Positions 24,605 through 32,623 of a stretch of 49,287 nt of DNA are shown here, piece by piece. The translations under genes and the position numbers were made by a program. The notes under the pieces are model-generated. The model did no database searches and was not told the DNA's origin. It saw nothing but the letters and a program-made list of their open reading frames with translations. Within the stretch, counting starts at the first letter, position 1; every line of letters begins with the position of its first letter. Source of the stretch: Pyrinomonadaceae bacterium (GTDB taxonomy: Bacteria; Acidobacteriota; Blastocatellia; Pyrinomonadales; Pyrinomonadaceae); NCBI GenBank assembly GCA_021463165.1, contig JAJTWY010000023.1:1-49287 (forward strand). Direction: 5' to 3'.

Positions 24605-26011
24605 CTAGCCCAACGACTCGACCGGCTTGCCGGCGACCTTGACGTTCTCGAGTTTTAAGCCCTTGACGTTCTTTATGATACTCGCATTCTTTATCTCTCC
24701 GAACGTACAATTTTTCATCACGACATCGAAGATCGGGGCGTTGTCGAGCCCTTGCAGATCGACCGCTCGATTCCCGATCCCGCACTTCAAACCATCGATC
24801 TGGACATTCCGGACCAGCGGAACATAGCCACCCTTTGCACCTTCTTCGTAATTGAAATCGATCTCTATGACGGCCCGTGAAACCGTGCCCACGACCGTAT
24901 TTCTGTAATAGAAATTCTCCAGCTTGCCGCCGCGTGAAGCATTGTTCTTGAAGCGTATCGCCGTCCAAAGGTCGGGGCTGTCGAGCCTGTTATCAAGGGC
25001 GAAAACATTACGTACCCCGCCTGATATTTCGCTGCCGACGGTGATGCCGCCGTGCCCGTCTTTCATCGTGCAGTTGCGGATTATGACATTTTCGGTCGGA
25101 ATATTCAGACGGCGGCCATCATTGTTTCGGCCTGATTTGATAGCGATACAGTCGTCGCCGGTGTCGAAATAGCAATTGTCGATGAGCACGTCCTTGCAGG
25201 ATTCAGGATTGCAGCCGTCGTTATTCGGGCCATGCGATTCAACGCGAATGTTCCGCACGGTCACGTTCTCGCACATCACGGGATGCACCTCCCACATCGG
25301 CGAATCGATGATTCTGACGCCCTCGACGAGCACATTAGTACACTTGTAAGGCTGAATGAACTGTGGCCGCAGCCAGTGGCCGTCACCAAATATGCGTTCG
25401 GTGACAGGAGCATCGCGTTCAATGAATTCATACAATCGCGACCTCGCCGCGCGTTGGCTCATAACGTCGGGATTCCCGCCATAACGCGGATTTCCATGCC
25501 ATTTCCAAAAGAAAGCCTTCCCCTGGCCGTCGAGCGTTCCCTCGCCCGTGACCGCAATGTTCTCTTCCTCGTAGGCGTATATCAGGGGCGAAAGATGCAT
25601 AAGTTCCATCCCTTCCCAGCGCGTATGGACGATCGGAAGATAGTCCTGTGCGTTGGTCGCAAACTTGAGCGTCGCACCTTTCGAAAGATGAAGATCCACA
25701 TTCGACCGAAGCCGGATCGCGCCGGTCAGAAACACACCCTTGGGAACGACTACGCGGCCGCCGCCGGCCTTGTTGCAGGCATCAACAGCCTTGTTGATCG
25801 CTTCGCGGCAGTTGATCGCGCCGCCGGCCTTCGCTCCATACCGCAGGATGTTGAAATCCATTTTCGGGAACTTCGGCGGCTTGATCCGAGCGAGGATCTT
25901 CGGACATTCGGCCGTCCAGGGATCGGGCTGGCCAAAAGCGATCCTGGGCGCGATAGCCAGGCCGGCCGCCCCCGCGGCAAGTTTGATCATGAATTCCCGT
26001 CTATTTTGCAT
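24605..26011 (-). CDS. Polygalacturonase, GH28, Tat-exported
   Basis: A 468-residue right-handed beta-helix enzyme. GH28 catalytic residues are all visible: Asp265 (NNDGCNP), Asp286-Asp287 (DTGDDC), His320 (DGHGG) and the RxK pair Arg353/Lys355 (IRFKN). The N-terminus MQNRREFMIKLAAGAAGLAI has a twin-arginine motif, so export is probably by Tat. I start at 26011; upstream sequence in frame overlaps the CE8-PL10 gene and is not conserved in kind. It hydrolyses alpha-1,4-galacturonan in an exo or endo mode that cannot be told. Confidence 0.9.
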   Translation of the reverse strand: MQNRREFMIKLAAGAAGLAIAPRIAFGQPDPWTAECPKILARIKPPKFPKMDFNILRYGAKAGGAINCREAINKAVDACNKAGGGRVVVPKGVFLTGAIRLRSNVDLHLSKGATLKFATNAQDYLPIVHTRWEGMELMHLSPLIYAYEEENIAVTGEGTLDGQGKAFFWKWHGNPRYGGNPDVMSQRAARSRLYEFIERDAPVTERIFGDGHWLRPQFIQPYKCTNVLVEGVRIIDSPMWEVHPVMCENVTVRNIRVESHGPNNDGCNPESCKDVLIDNCYFDTGDDCIAIKSGRNNDGRRLNIPTENVIIRNCTMKDGHGGITVGSEISGGVRNVFALDNRLDSPDLWTAIRFKNNASRGGKLENFYYRNTVVGTVSRAVIEIDFNYEEGAKGGYVPLVRNVQIDGLKCGIGNRAVDLQGLDNAPIFDVVMKNCTFGEIKNASIIKNVKGLKLENVKVAGKPVESLG

Positions 26012-26040
26012 CGTCAAATTCCTGCTTGTCTCTCTCTGAT

Positions 26041-28074
26041 CTACTTTTTGACAGGGCCTGCGATCCGTTGTTTCCATTTCAGATACTCTTTCTCGATCAG
26101 GTTCTCCGGGCTCGAAACGTACCATGCATAACCACCGGCCCGTTCGGGGTCGAGGTCTTTGATATCGTATTTGACGATGGCGTCCCGCCCGACAAATATC
26201 GGCCGCATCGTCTCCATTTCGTAGAATCTTCCCCACAAAGGCTTTGCGGCAGGGTCCTTGATCAGTGAGTACTTCCACCCTTCGGGTGACGCCTTTCGGT
26301 CGAGCCGATGACCGACGATCTTGTTCGACCTGTACCATGCGATCGCATTCTCGATCGCGTCGATCACTTCTTTCGACGGCTGTTTGACACCCATCAAAAA
26401 ACGGACGATCGCCACGGATTCGCCCCCGGAAAGCGAAGCCGGTTCAAAGGACCGGGCATTGGCTGGCTTCAGTGTATTCTCGTCATACTGAGCGGCCCAT
26501 ATCGTCGGCCTGCCCTTGATCTGGACCTGCAGCCGGAGTGTCAGTGCGAGGCCTTTTGCGACCGCCGCCTCCGCCTTTTTCCGGCGCTCTTCGTCGACAA
26601 ATTGATGGTCTGGGGCACGTTCGGCGATGTCTCGAAGCAGTTCAAGTACGCCGATCATGGCATCGTCGTTATAAGTGATATGTGTGTAGTAGCCTTTCTT
26701 GAGCGGAAAGAATTGCGGGAATCCGCCGTTCTCGTACTGTGATGACAGGAGGTAGTCGAGACCTTTGAAATACGCTTCTTTGTAGCCCGGAAAGTTGCGC
26801 GGAGGAGTGTTCTTGAGTAAGCTTGCCGTGATGAGCTTTCCGAGATACTCGATCTGCGCATAGGTCGCCTTGTTGTCGATCGTTGTCTCCTTGATGTCGC
26901 CTTTTGACGCGGCCAGCTTCGCACGCTCCGCCGCGGTAAGCATCAGAGCCATGTCAATGTTCTTTTCAAAGCCTCCGTTCGACTTCTGGTAGAGCAAGAG
27001 CTGGTCGCCGATCCGTGCCGCTTCGTCGGTCTGATACCATAGCGGCTTTTGTTTAAAAACGTCGTTCCAGGTTACGAGTTTGAAGTCCGGTGGTGTCTTT
27101 TCCTGCCAGGCCCAGCTGGAGGGTCTGTAGGGGTCCCAGCCGTCGCGGCCGCGCAGAAAGTACTCAACGGAAAACTGCTTTACATCCGCATCGCCGAGCT
27201 TCCTGGCCCACGAAACCCGTGTGTCCGGCGAGGCTCCCGTCCCGGTCGAGCCATACTCGGCCAAATACGCCGTTTTTTCCCGCTGCGGCTCCCAGCGATG
27301 CCAACCCTCGGGCCTGATGTGGGCCTCCATCTGCGTATTCAGGAACACGGTGCGGCCATAGTCGCGCCATGGCCGCCCGAGGTAAACGCCGTTCTTTGTG
27401 TCGCTGCTGGTCAAACGGCATCTGTGAAAGACAAAACCCGCCGGCTCGTCGTCCGCGAATCGCATTGGGGCGGTAATATAACCGTCGCCTTTTGTGTGAA
27501 TATGGCAGTTCTCAAAAACAGCGGCCGCCTGCCCGAAAATATAATCAACCGTGCCTTCAATATAGCTCTCGACGTAATACTGCCGGCCGCCCTTGGCATA
27601 AAGCGTATCCTGCCAACCGAGAAAGCGGCACTTTTTGAAGATCGATCTATCGGCCTCGACCAAGATGGCGACAGCCTGGCCACCGGCTTCGGATGGCCGT
27701 CCGAACGAGTTCTCAAACGTAATATTCTCGGCGTAAAAGTCATGACCGCCGATATATGTCGCGTAGGCAGCCGACGTTGAACCCGCGTCCTTGCTCGAGA
27801 TCTTGAACCTCAGGACCGTCCTTGCCGCATCCGTGCCGATAAATGAAACATACGGCTTGTTGGCCGGCACCCGAACCTGTTCATCATAGACTCCGGGCTT
27901 TATGGTGATGACAAAGCGTTTTTTGTTATCGGCGGGAACCTTATCTATGGCTTCCTGGACAGACCGGAAATTTCCCGTACCGTCTGCAGCCACGATCACG
28001 TCAGTTGCGAAGGCCGACACCGGAGCCGCAGCGAAAACGAAAACCAGTAAGGATCTTAGAAACGTCTTATTCAC
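26041..28074 (-). CDS. Bifunctional pectin methylesterase (CE8) - pectate lyase (PL10) fusion
   Basis: A 677-residue secreted fusion. After a signal peptide (to about 24) residues 25-310 are a CE8 beta-helix: catalytic Asp156 (GWQDTLYA), Asp177 (VDYIFG) and Arg234 (LGRPWRDYG). Residues 340-640 are a PL10 alpha/alpha toroid: YQKSNGGFEKNID, TIDNKATYAQIEYL with Asp400, QYENGGFPQFFP and THITYNDDAMIGVLELL. The first domain removes methyl esters and the second cleaves the exposed pectate by beta-elimination, giving unsaturated ends for GH105. It is the first intact gene of the leftward enzyme unit, behind a strong promoter about 390 bases upstream. Confidence 0.92.
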   Translation of the reverse strand: MNKTFLRSLLVFVFAAAPVSAFATDVIVAADGTGNFRSVQEAIDKVPADNKKRFVITIKPGVYDEQVRVPANKPYVSFIGTDAARTVLRFKISSKDAGSTSAAYATYIGGHDFYAENITFENSFGRPSEAGGQAVAILVEADRSIFKKCRFLGWQDTLYAKGGRQYYVESYIEGTVDYIFGQAAAVFENCHIHTKGDGYITAPMRFADDEPAGFVFHRCRLTSSDTKNGVYLGRPWRDYGRTVFLNTQMEAHIRPEGWHRWEPQREKTAYLAEYGSTGTGASPDTRVSWARKLGDADVKQFSVEYFLRGRDGWDPYRPSSWAWQEKTPPDFKLVTWNDVFKQKPLWYQTDEAARIGDQLLLYQKSNGGFEKNIDMALMLTAAERAKLAASKGDIKETTIDNKATYAQIEYLGKLITASLLKNTPPRNFPGYKEAYFKGLDYLLSSQYENGGFPQFFPLKKGYYTHITYNDDAMIGVLELLRDIAERAPDHQFVDEERRKKAEAAVAKGLALTLRLQVQIKGRPTIWAAQYDENTLKPANARSFEPASLSGGESVAIVRFLMGVKQPSKEVIDAIENAIAWYRSNKIVGHRLDRKASPEGWKYSLIKDPAAKPLWGRFYEMETMRPIFVGRDAIVKYDIKDLDPERAGGYAWYVSSPENLIEKEYLKWKQRIAGPVKK

Positions 28075-28092
28075 GATACTTAGATGAGCGAA

Positions 28093-28138
28093 GCGTCACA
28101 CAGCCGGTGAAAAAAGATCTCGACCGCTAATGTGACGC
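28093..28138. repeat. Inverted repeat GCGTCACA ... TGTGACGC
   Basis: GCGTCACA at 28093-28100 and TGTGACGC at 28131-28138 are perfect complements separated by 30 bases, just before the CE8-PL10 start codon and inside its predicted leader. It could form a long stem-loop in the mRNA or be a pair of binding half-sites. Confidence 0.4.
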
Positions 28139-28174
28139 CCTCCGGTTGAAAATTACAAGCCTTACGTCACTGGA

Positions 28175-28246
28175 TCAGAACATTACCTTTCCGCCGATCT
28201 GAATATCGCGTGGTGGGTTACGCTGACTTGTGACCTGCCAAAACTT
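28175..28246 (-). pseudogene. C-terminal remnant resembling a TonB-dependent receptor
   Basis: The last 23 codons of a short reverse frame read KFWQVTSQRNPPRDIQIGG and then KVMF-stop. This looks like the final beta-strands of Oar/SusC-like TonB-dependent receptors, which commonly end in a G-x-V/I-T-S-Q-x-N-x-P-R-x-I-Q-x-x-x-K-x-x-F pattern. The codons upstream do not look like a receptor. I infer that a receptor gene at the head of the pectin operon was deleted, leaving its tail. The match is short and from memory. Confidence 0.45.
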
Positions 28247-28364
28247 CCGACAGTGGCCAGTAACCGCGTAAACCCGGCTGGAGTAAAAGAACGTCATGCA
28301 ACCTTCCTTTGGCGTCATGCGGCTCCCGGGCCCTGACGATAGATCCCCCAAGAGATCATTTTTC

Positions 28365-28379
28365 ATTGGTAATACCAAT
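28365..28379. promoter_or_regulatory. ATTGGTAATACCAAT palindromic operator
   Basis: This is a perfect 15-base palindrome around one central base, with the same ATTGGT and ACCAAT arms as the site at 15327-15343. It lies about 90 bases downstream of the predicted start of transcription for the CE8-PL10 unit, a position suited to roadblock or looping repression. Confidence 0.62.
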
Positions 28380-28471
28380 CTTTTTCCTCGACAACACCGT
28401 GGCTCAACTCAGCTTGACCGGGACCAGATGAATATACTGCCCATATTAATTGATTAATACGAACCGGAACG

Positions 28472-28500
28472 ATTATGCCCAAAACCAAAATCCCTGTCAA
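28472..28500 (-). promoter_or_regulatory. Near-consensus sigma-70 promoter for the pectin enzyme operon
   Basis: On the minus strand a perfect TTGACA (28500-28495) and CATAAT (28477-28472) are 17 bases apart. Transcription would begin near 28465, giving a leader of about 390 bases through the receptor-like remnant to the CE8-PL10 start. An imperfect operator abuts the -35 box. Confidence 0.65.
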
Positions 28501-28502
28501 GG

Positions 28503-28517
28503 GTGTTATTACCAATT
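28503..28517. promoter_or_regulatory. Imperfect operator half-site next to the -35 box
   Basis: Read on the minus strand, ATTGGTAATAACACC shares its first ten bases with the palindrome at 28365-28379; the second arm is degenerate. It lies two bases upstream of the TTGACA box. Confidence 0.35.
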
Positions 28518-28532
28518 ATGAAAGAAAATATC

Positions 28533-28549
28533 AATGGGTTTGACCAATT
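28533..28549. promoter_or_regulatory. Near-palindromic operator upstream of the pectin enzyme promoter
   Basis: AATGGGTTTGACCAATT matches the perfect operator at 15327-15343 in 15 of 17 bases. It lies about 35 bases upstream of the -35 box. Confidence 0.5.
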
Positions 28550-28560
28550 TTAGAAATTTG

Positions 28561-28588
28561 AAGTAAAAGACCCGCCCTTGAGCGGGTC
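28561..28588 (-). terminator. Rho-independent terminator of the decahaem cytochrome operon
   Basis: GACCCGC (28569-28575) pairs perfectly with GCGGGTC (28582-28588) over a six-base loop. On the minus strand the stem is followed by TTTTACTT. It lies 27 bases after the stop of the decahaem cytochrome gene and separates this transcript from the pectin locus. Confidence 0.8.
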
Positions 28589-28615
28589 AGGTCATCAGCA
28601 GCTATGGCAGGATCG

Positions 28616-31600
28616 CTACTTTTTCGGTGTGTCAGAGACCATGAAGAAATCGCCCGTCCCGCTATTCGTCCTGAGCATTCTCATCACATCCTCGAAACCG
28701 AATGGGCGGGCACCGCGACGACCAAAGACCGCGATCTGATTGCCGCTTTCGTCAACTGCACGATCACGGTCGAGGCCTTTTGAAACGGCAAGAGCTTCAC
28801 CCTTTGTCTTGAAGGTTGATATGAGCCGCGGTTCGGGGCGAGGGCTGAACCCGGCAAAGTTTGGCATAGTTTCGGGGTCGGTAAGCTGGAGCACCTTGAG
28901 CCCGTTCTTGCCGTCAGCTACATAGCCGTAAAGGCTGGCATTCGTCATTGCGACCTTTATATCATGAGCATCCGTGATAGAACCACCGGCATTGAAGGTC
29001 TGATCAAGCTTTGGCTGTTCGGGCCGCTCGATGTCGACGATCGCAATGCCATCGGAACCATTTGCAATATATGCGTAGGTTCGTGCGACATAGATGCTGT
29101 GAGCGTGGCCGAGCGGGACAGAGGCGCCCGCAACCCTAACGGCCTCGCCCCTCGTCTGAAGTTCCTTGATGTCGATGGTGTGCATTCCGGCCCGATCGAC
29201 GACGAACGCATAAAGGAACTGAACGGCTACGGCCTTCGGCTGGTCAAACGGCAACTGCTTAACGACCTTCGGCTGCAGCGGCGTCGAGAGATCTATTATC
29301 ACGAGCTCACGCTCGGTCGTAATGTAGGCGTAGTTACCCGCGATCGTTATATTGTTCGCTCCGTCGAGGACCCCGTTCGGATTGAATGTAAGCGCTCGGC
29401 TCAGGAAATTGTTCCGCGGGTCGCCATCGAGCAAGGTGCCAGCCCCAACAAGGATAAGGCCCTCGAACTTGTCGGCGACATAGAGATATCCATATAGCGG
29501 ATGTATGGGGCCTTCTTCATTCACAGCCGGAGCAGGCTTACCGGCAGCCTTCGCCTCAGCGTTCAATCTTAGTGCCTCATCCGGCGGCACTTGAACATAG
29601 GTTCCGTCCCCTTTCACCACCGTTCGCCAACGGGTCGGATCGACGGCGAGTGTAGAAGGGGCCGCGACGGCGGTCGCATACTTTGACGGCACGTAGAACT
29701 TCTGGCCTAGCGGCGATACCGGCGCAGTTACTATCCGTTCGGAGAATCCCTTGTGATCGATCTGGGCGACATCGTACACACGCAAGCCGCCCTTTCCGGC
29801 CGCCACGTACGCATACTCTCCGCGCACCTGTACCTGAAGCACCTCGGGCCGGCCCTTGTTCTCGTACACCTCTTTCAGTTCCCGGCCTTCGCGGACGAAC
29901 TTGTCAAAATTGTCTTTGTAGGCCAGCTTATGCAGATTGCTGCCGTAAACGGCCTGAGGTTCTGAGTGCTCGGTCACCGCAACTGCCTCAAGCGCGTCGG
30001 TCCCGGCCACATAGATGTACCGGCCCATAAAATTCACGAAGTTTGTACCTTGCAGAAGGACCTGGGCAAGCCATGCGTTGTTATCCTTCTCGGCCGAAAC
30101 GTGGCAGTCGGAGCATCCCTGCGTTTCCTTGCCGCGAACGGTATGCGGAACGTGAGTACTGAAGGTTTGCCCCGAAAAGCCCTCGGCTGAGATCGTCTGT
30201 TGCTGGTGATAGATCCATTCCCGATTCTGGTTCCGGGAACTGACGATCACGGCTGACCTTGACGCGACCGGCGCGACCATGTGTCCGGTGACCGTACCGT
30301 CCTTTCCGAGCATGAAGATGTCGTCGCGAAGCACCTGGAAGTTATACGAAGTGAAGTTGCGCGAGTCGCCGCCCTCGTTATGCCGATTTGGCATCTTCCT
30401 GTTCGCCTGCATCGACAGGTGACAGCCGAAACAACTCGTCACCCACGAGGTGTGACAGGCGTAACACGTCATACTGCTCTCACGATGGGCAAGCATTTCC
30501 TCGGTCGCCTTTGGATCGCCCCAGGTCGAGTTATCACGCTGCATCGTCTTTGCGTATGAACTCCTCTCGCTGTAATCCGGGTTTCCGGGCGTAACGGTAT
30601 CGATTGTCTGAGTGACCTTCCAGCACTTGCCAGGTTCAACAATGGAATTCTGGACAATATCTCCTTGTTTCAGCGGAATTGGCTGATCCTTTTCGTCCTT
30701 GCAAACCTTTGTTCGCGCGGTTGCGGTGGTCAGTACCTGAAGGATCGGGATCTGCCGTCCATCAGTCCCGCGGAAGCGTAAGCGGGTCAGATCTCGTCCG
30801 ATCGTCGGACGTTTCGCAGTTTCACGCTGTCGCACCTCGGCGGCGCTCGGAGCCATGGCAGCGGGACCACTGGTGATCGTATTGGCCTTTGCCTTGACAG
30901 ATCCGTGACAATCTACGCATCCGACCTCAACGGCAGCGCGCGGTTCATTGTAGAGAATTCCGGTCCCGTGACTATCCTGGCGGAAATGGCAATCCACGCA
31001 GTGCATCCCTTTTTCGAGATGAATGTCCTGGAGGTGCACTGCCTTCTTCCACTTGTCCGGATCATCCGGCTGGACGATCTTGTCATCAACATCGAGGAGA
31101 TTGCCCTTACGGTCCTTTTTGTAAACGTTCTTGTATATCCAGCCGTGCCCGTGAGAATCGGCAAACTGAACATTCTTGAGCTGCTTGTTAAAATCCTCGG
31201 TACCGGTCTTTTGCAGGAAAACCGAATCGGACCAAAGGCCGCGGAGCGATGAACCTTCAGGATTCTTATCCAGCTTTCGAGCCTCGTCGCTTTGGCTTGG
31301 ATCGATCTGCTTGTCCTGCGGATACATAAACTTGCCATCGGTCTCGTTGTCCCACCAGGTCCGGCCAAGATAGGTCGCGACCATGTTCGTTCCCGGGTGC
31401 ATATGGCAAGTCATGCACTGCGCCGTTGGGATCTGCGACGTGAATTGATGTTTTATCGGATGGCCTGATTCACGGCGAGGAATGCTGGTGTCAGCCGATC
31501 CCGAAAACCCCTGGTTGCCCGCCGACGCATACTTTCCGGACGCGAACTGGCTGGTGTCATTCGCGTACACAACATGGCAAGCGCTACACCCAGCAGAGCG

Positions 31601-32608
31601 ATAATCGCCGGCGTGGTCGTTCGTGCCCAAGAAGTTCAGTGTCGGATCGAGCAGCCTCGTTTTTTGGATCCCAAGGTAAACCGGATCGGTCCGATTGTTC
31701 GTTCCTAGCCCTCGTGGGCTTAATCCTTTATCCGGTTTGCCCGGTTCCTCTTCCTTATCCGGCAGGCCAACCTCAAGGCGGCGTTTTCCGCCCCGTTCGA
31801 AAACACGGAGGATATTTCCGGGCTGTGACAGCTCCCAACGAGGCAGCGGGTAGAGCGAAGTAAGAAACCCCTTATTCGCTTGCTGTTCTCGGGTCGGTTT
31901 CGGGTTTTGAAACAACGCCTGCGGTTTACCATCCTCGTTATAGCTCTCGCCGAATTGGGCATCCTTTATGTGATAGCCGCCATTATTGTAGAGCGCGGCT
32001 CCCCACAACATCGCACCGTGGGCCATCATGCTGCGGGGGACCTGTTTTCGTTCCTCGACGTGACAGCCGCTGCAAGATTGGTCAAAGACGCGGAAATCGC
32101 CCGGATTAACAAAACGCACGAATTCCTCGCTTTCCTTCGCAAGCAGCGTATTCGACCTCTCGGGGTTGGCACTCGAACATTCACCATTCTTACAGCCCCA
32201 TTCCTTCGGAAACTTCGGTTGGACATGGGCGTCCTTGGCCGTCAAACCCGCCGGGTTTCCGCCATGACAACTGGTACACGTGAGTCCCAGCGCATCCTTG
32301 CCATCCTGGAGCGAGTCAAATGCCTCACCAGTCGGGCTGTATCTATGCATCGGCTCGATCTTGTTGTGGCAGTTAAGACAACCCTCGACGGCCGGGGTTG
32401 CGGCGGCGACCGGTGCAGCCGCGGTTGCCCGGGACGGTTCCGGGGTTGGTGATGCCTGCGTGTTTGCAGCCGCCGGCGGCTGGGCGCTGACGGTCGTCCC
32501 GGCGAAAGAATCGAGATTCCAAACGGCGGCCGCGAACAAACCGGCAAAAGCTGCCAGTATCATCAGCTTAATTCGCATTACCGATCTGGAATTTGCAGTC
32601 GTCATCAT
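28616..32608 (-). CDS. Decahaem c-type cytochrome fused to an LVIVD-type beta-propeller
   Basis: A 1330-residue exported protein with an N-terminal signal or anchor (about 12-32). The first ~870 residues hold ten CXXCH sites: CLNCH, CTSCH, CSGCH, CSACH, CMTCH, CVDCH twice, CYACH, CFGCH and CSDCH. The rest is a repeat domain of LVIVD type, with blades such as YVAAGKGGLRVYDVAQ, YITTERELVIIDLS and YIANGSDGIAIVDIE. Such propellers are usually surface or periplasmic. Together with the barrel protein encoded 15 bases upstream, it could form an outer-membrane electron conduit. The haem sites are read directly; the conduit role is inferred. No known enzyme active site was recognised. Confidence 0.88.
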   Translation of the reverse strand: MMTTANSRSVMRIKLMILAAFAGLFAAAVWNLDSFAGTTVSAQPPAAANTQASPTPEPSRATAAAPVAAATPAVEGCLNCHNKIEPMHRYSPTGEAFDSLQDGKDALGLTCTSCHGGNPAGLTAKDAHVQPKFPKEWGCKNGECSSANPERSNTLLAKESEEFVRFVNPGDFRVFDQSCSGCHVEERKQVPRSMMAHGAMLWGAALYNNGGYHIKDAQFGESYNEDGKPQALFQNPKPTREQQANKGFLTSLYPLPRWELSQPGNILRVFERGGKRRLEVGLPDKEEEPGKPDKGLSPRGLGTNNRTDPVYLGIQKTRLLDPTLNFLGTNDHAGDYRSAGCSACHVVYANDTSQFASGKYASAGNQGFSGSADTSIPRRESGHPIKHQFTSQIPTAQCMTCHMHPGTNMVATYLGRTWWDNETDGKFMYPQDKQIDPSQSDEARKLDKNPEGSSLRGLWSDSVFLQKTGTEDFNKQLKNVQFADSHGHGWIYKNVYKKDRKGNLLDVDDKIVQPDDPDKWKKAVHLQDIHLEKGMHCVDCHFRQDSHGTGILYNEPRAAVEVGCVDCHGSVKAKANTITSGPAAMAPSAAEVRQRETAKRPTIGRDLTRLRFRGTDGRQIPILQVLTTATARTKVCKDEKDQPIPLKQGDIVQNSIVEPGKCWKVTQTIDTVTPGNPDYSERSSYAKTMQRDNSTWGDPKATEEMLAHRESSMTCYACHTSWVTSCFGCHLSMQANRKMPNRHNEGGDSRNFTSYNFQVLRDDIFMLGKDGTVTGHMVAPVASRSAVIVSSRNQNREWIYHQQQTISAEGFSGQTFSTHVPHTVRGKETQGCSDCHVSAEKDNNAWLAQVLLQGTNFVNFMGRYIYVAGTDALEAVAVTEHSEPQAVYGSNLHKLAYKDNFDKFVREGRELKEVYENKGRPEVLQVQVRGEYAYVAAGKGGLRVYDVAQIDHKGFSERIVTAPVSPLGQKFYVPSKYATAVAAPSTLAVDPTRWRTVVKGDGTYVQVPPDEALRLNAEAKAAGKPAPAVNEEGPIHPLYGYLYVADKFEGLILVGAGTLLDGDPRNNFLSRALTFNPNGVLDGANNITIAGNYAYITTERELVIIDLSTPLQPKVVKQLPFDQPKAVAVQFLYAFVVDRAGMHTIDIKELQTRGEAVRVAGASVPLGHAHSIYVARTYAYIANGSDGIAIVDIERPEQPKLDQTFNAGGSITDAHDIKVAMTNASLYGYVADGKNGLKVLQLTDPETMPNFAGFSPRPEPRLISTFKTKGEALAVSKGLDRDRAVDESGNQIAVFGRRGARPFGFEDVMRMLRTNSGTGDFFMVSDTPKK

Positions 32609-32623
32609 CCGTAACCCCCGTGG

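Larger units (their letters stand above)
28075..28615. other. Regulatory intergenic region before the CE8-PL10 gene
   Basis: This 541-base gap holds no intact gene. From right to left it contains the terminator of the decahaem cytochrome gene, three ATTGGT-type operator-like sites, a near-consensus minus-strand promoter, a short TonB-receptor-like coding scrap and an 8-base inverted repeat. Each is listed separately. Confidence 0.7.

Noticed and set aside
25232..26131. Long forward frame opposite the GH28 gene
   Set aside because: The minus frame carries every GH28 catalytic motif; the forward frame has no family likeness and reflects codon bias on the other strand.
26012..26338. Upstream extension of the GH28 protein
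   Set aside because: It runs inside the CE8-PL10 gene in another frame, while the ATG at 26011 gives a textbook Tat signal.
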